This document shows positions 5,939 to 6,185 of a DNA stretch of 6,185 bases, one piece after another. The notes below the pieces were generated by a model. It made no database searches. It was not told the origin of the DNA and saw only the letters and a list, made by a program, of their open reading frames with translations. Origin of the DNA: an uncultured Pseudomonadota bacterium (lineage in GTDB: Bacteria; Lernaellota; Lernaellaia; Lernaellales; Lernaellaceae); contig CALBTQ010000782.1 of assembly GCA_937967875.1 (NCBI GenBank), positions 1 through 6,185 on the forward strand, read 5' to 3'. Within the stretch, counting starts at the first letter, position 1; every line of letters starts with the position of its first letter. Position numbers and translations under genes: made by a program.

Positions 5939-6185
5939 TTACTTACCGCCCGCTCCCGCAGTTGATGCATCCTCACCGAGGCAGGCTTCGATTTCCGGTT
6001 GAACCTTTCCGTGTTCGCAGCCGGGTAAGCAGGCCGCGGTGCATTGATCGCTGGTTTCGAACGTACAGGCCGCGCCGGAGGTGTCCGCGCAGGCGTCGTT
6101 GCAGGCCGATTCGCAATTGTCGGGCGTGGCGGCAACGGCGGAGGAAACGACGGCTTGCGCTTGATCGGGCGCGGTCGGCCGGCAG
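5939..6185 (-). CDS. Cysteine-rich, probably exported protein, C-terminal part (5' end outside window)
   Basis: An open frame enters from the right edge (first whole codon 6184-6182) and ends with TAA at 5941-5939, giving 81 visible residues; no start is seen. Numbered from the edge, eight cysteines lie at 24, 28, 32, 40, 48, 52, 56 and 68, in the pattern CX3CX3C-X7-C-X7-CX3CX3C-X11-C (e.g. NCESACNDACADTSGAAC). The stretch before it is Ala/Val/Ser-rich (AVVSSAVAATPDN), as in a linker after a signal peptide or a lipoprotein N-terminus, and the end is a small Ala/Gly tail. I do not recognise the family. The regular spacing would put cysteines along one helix face and suits disulfide-linked helices or a metal site. 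Reasons to think it is coding: the ordered cysteine pattern, GC-rich third positions, and a stop just 24 bases before ilvE in the same direction. Other frames here give low-complexity Arg/Pro-rich peptides. Confidence 0.75.
   Translation of the reverse strand, partial: CRPTAPDQAQAVVSSAVAATPDNCESACNDACADTSGAACTFETSDQCTAACLPGCEHGKVQPEIEACLGEDASTAGAGGK

Noticed and set aside
5935..6135. A 66-codon minus-strand frame with Pro/Arg/Ala-rich product before ilvE
   Set aside because: It overlaps the frame with the ordered cysteine pattern and has simple, repetitive composition; the cysteine-rich frame explains the region better.

Overview
The window is one end of a contig from a high-GC bacterium (well over 60 % GC by eye, GC-rich third codon positions, AGGAG/GGAGG ribosome binding sites). 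Signal peptides and the gene families suggest a Gram-negative, possibly an uncultivated deltaproteobacterium-like lineage, but nothing here fixes the taxon. The first 46 bases are Illumina library adapter, not genome, so the real sequence begins at about base 47.

All seven genes lie on the minus strand with short gaps and read as one transcription unit or a few closely packed ones. In transcription order, from the right edge leftwards, they are: (1) the 3' end of a gene for a cysteine-rich, probably exported protein, open at the right edge; (2) a branched-chain amino acid aminotransferase (ilvE type); (3) a membrane-anchored alpha/beta hydrolase; (4) a PLP-dependent cysteine synthase (CysK/CysM family); (5) a cysteinyl-tRNA synthetase homologue one base downstream of it; (6) an exported SRPBCC/START-like protein; (7) a polytopic membrane protein with a GT39-like N-terminal layout, cut off by the adapter. 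No stretch of more than 300 bases lacks a gene.

The most interesting object is the cysteinyl-tRNA synthetase homologue. It is full length and keeps the fold-defining blocks (WHxxCxxM and FPHHENEIAQ, which supply three of the four zinc ligands, plus the C-terminal helical region). The HIGH motif is replaced by DLGL, KMSKS by KMNRV, and the first zinc cysteine by aspartate. The frame is intact, so this looks like a repurposed paralogue and not a decayed gene. Its coupling to a cysteine synthase suggests a role in cysteine or sulfur chemistry rather than ordinary tRNA charging; that role is inference.

A second point of interest is the cysteine-rich C-terminus at the right edge, where eight cysteines are all spaced by multiples of four residues. 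Whether the cysteine-rich protein, the cysteine synthase and the divergent CysRS work together cannot be decided from this sequence.
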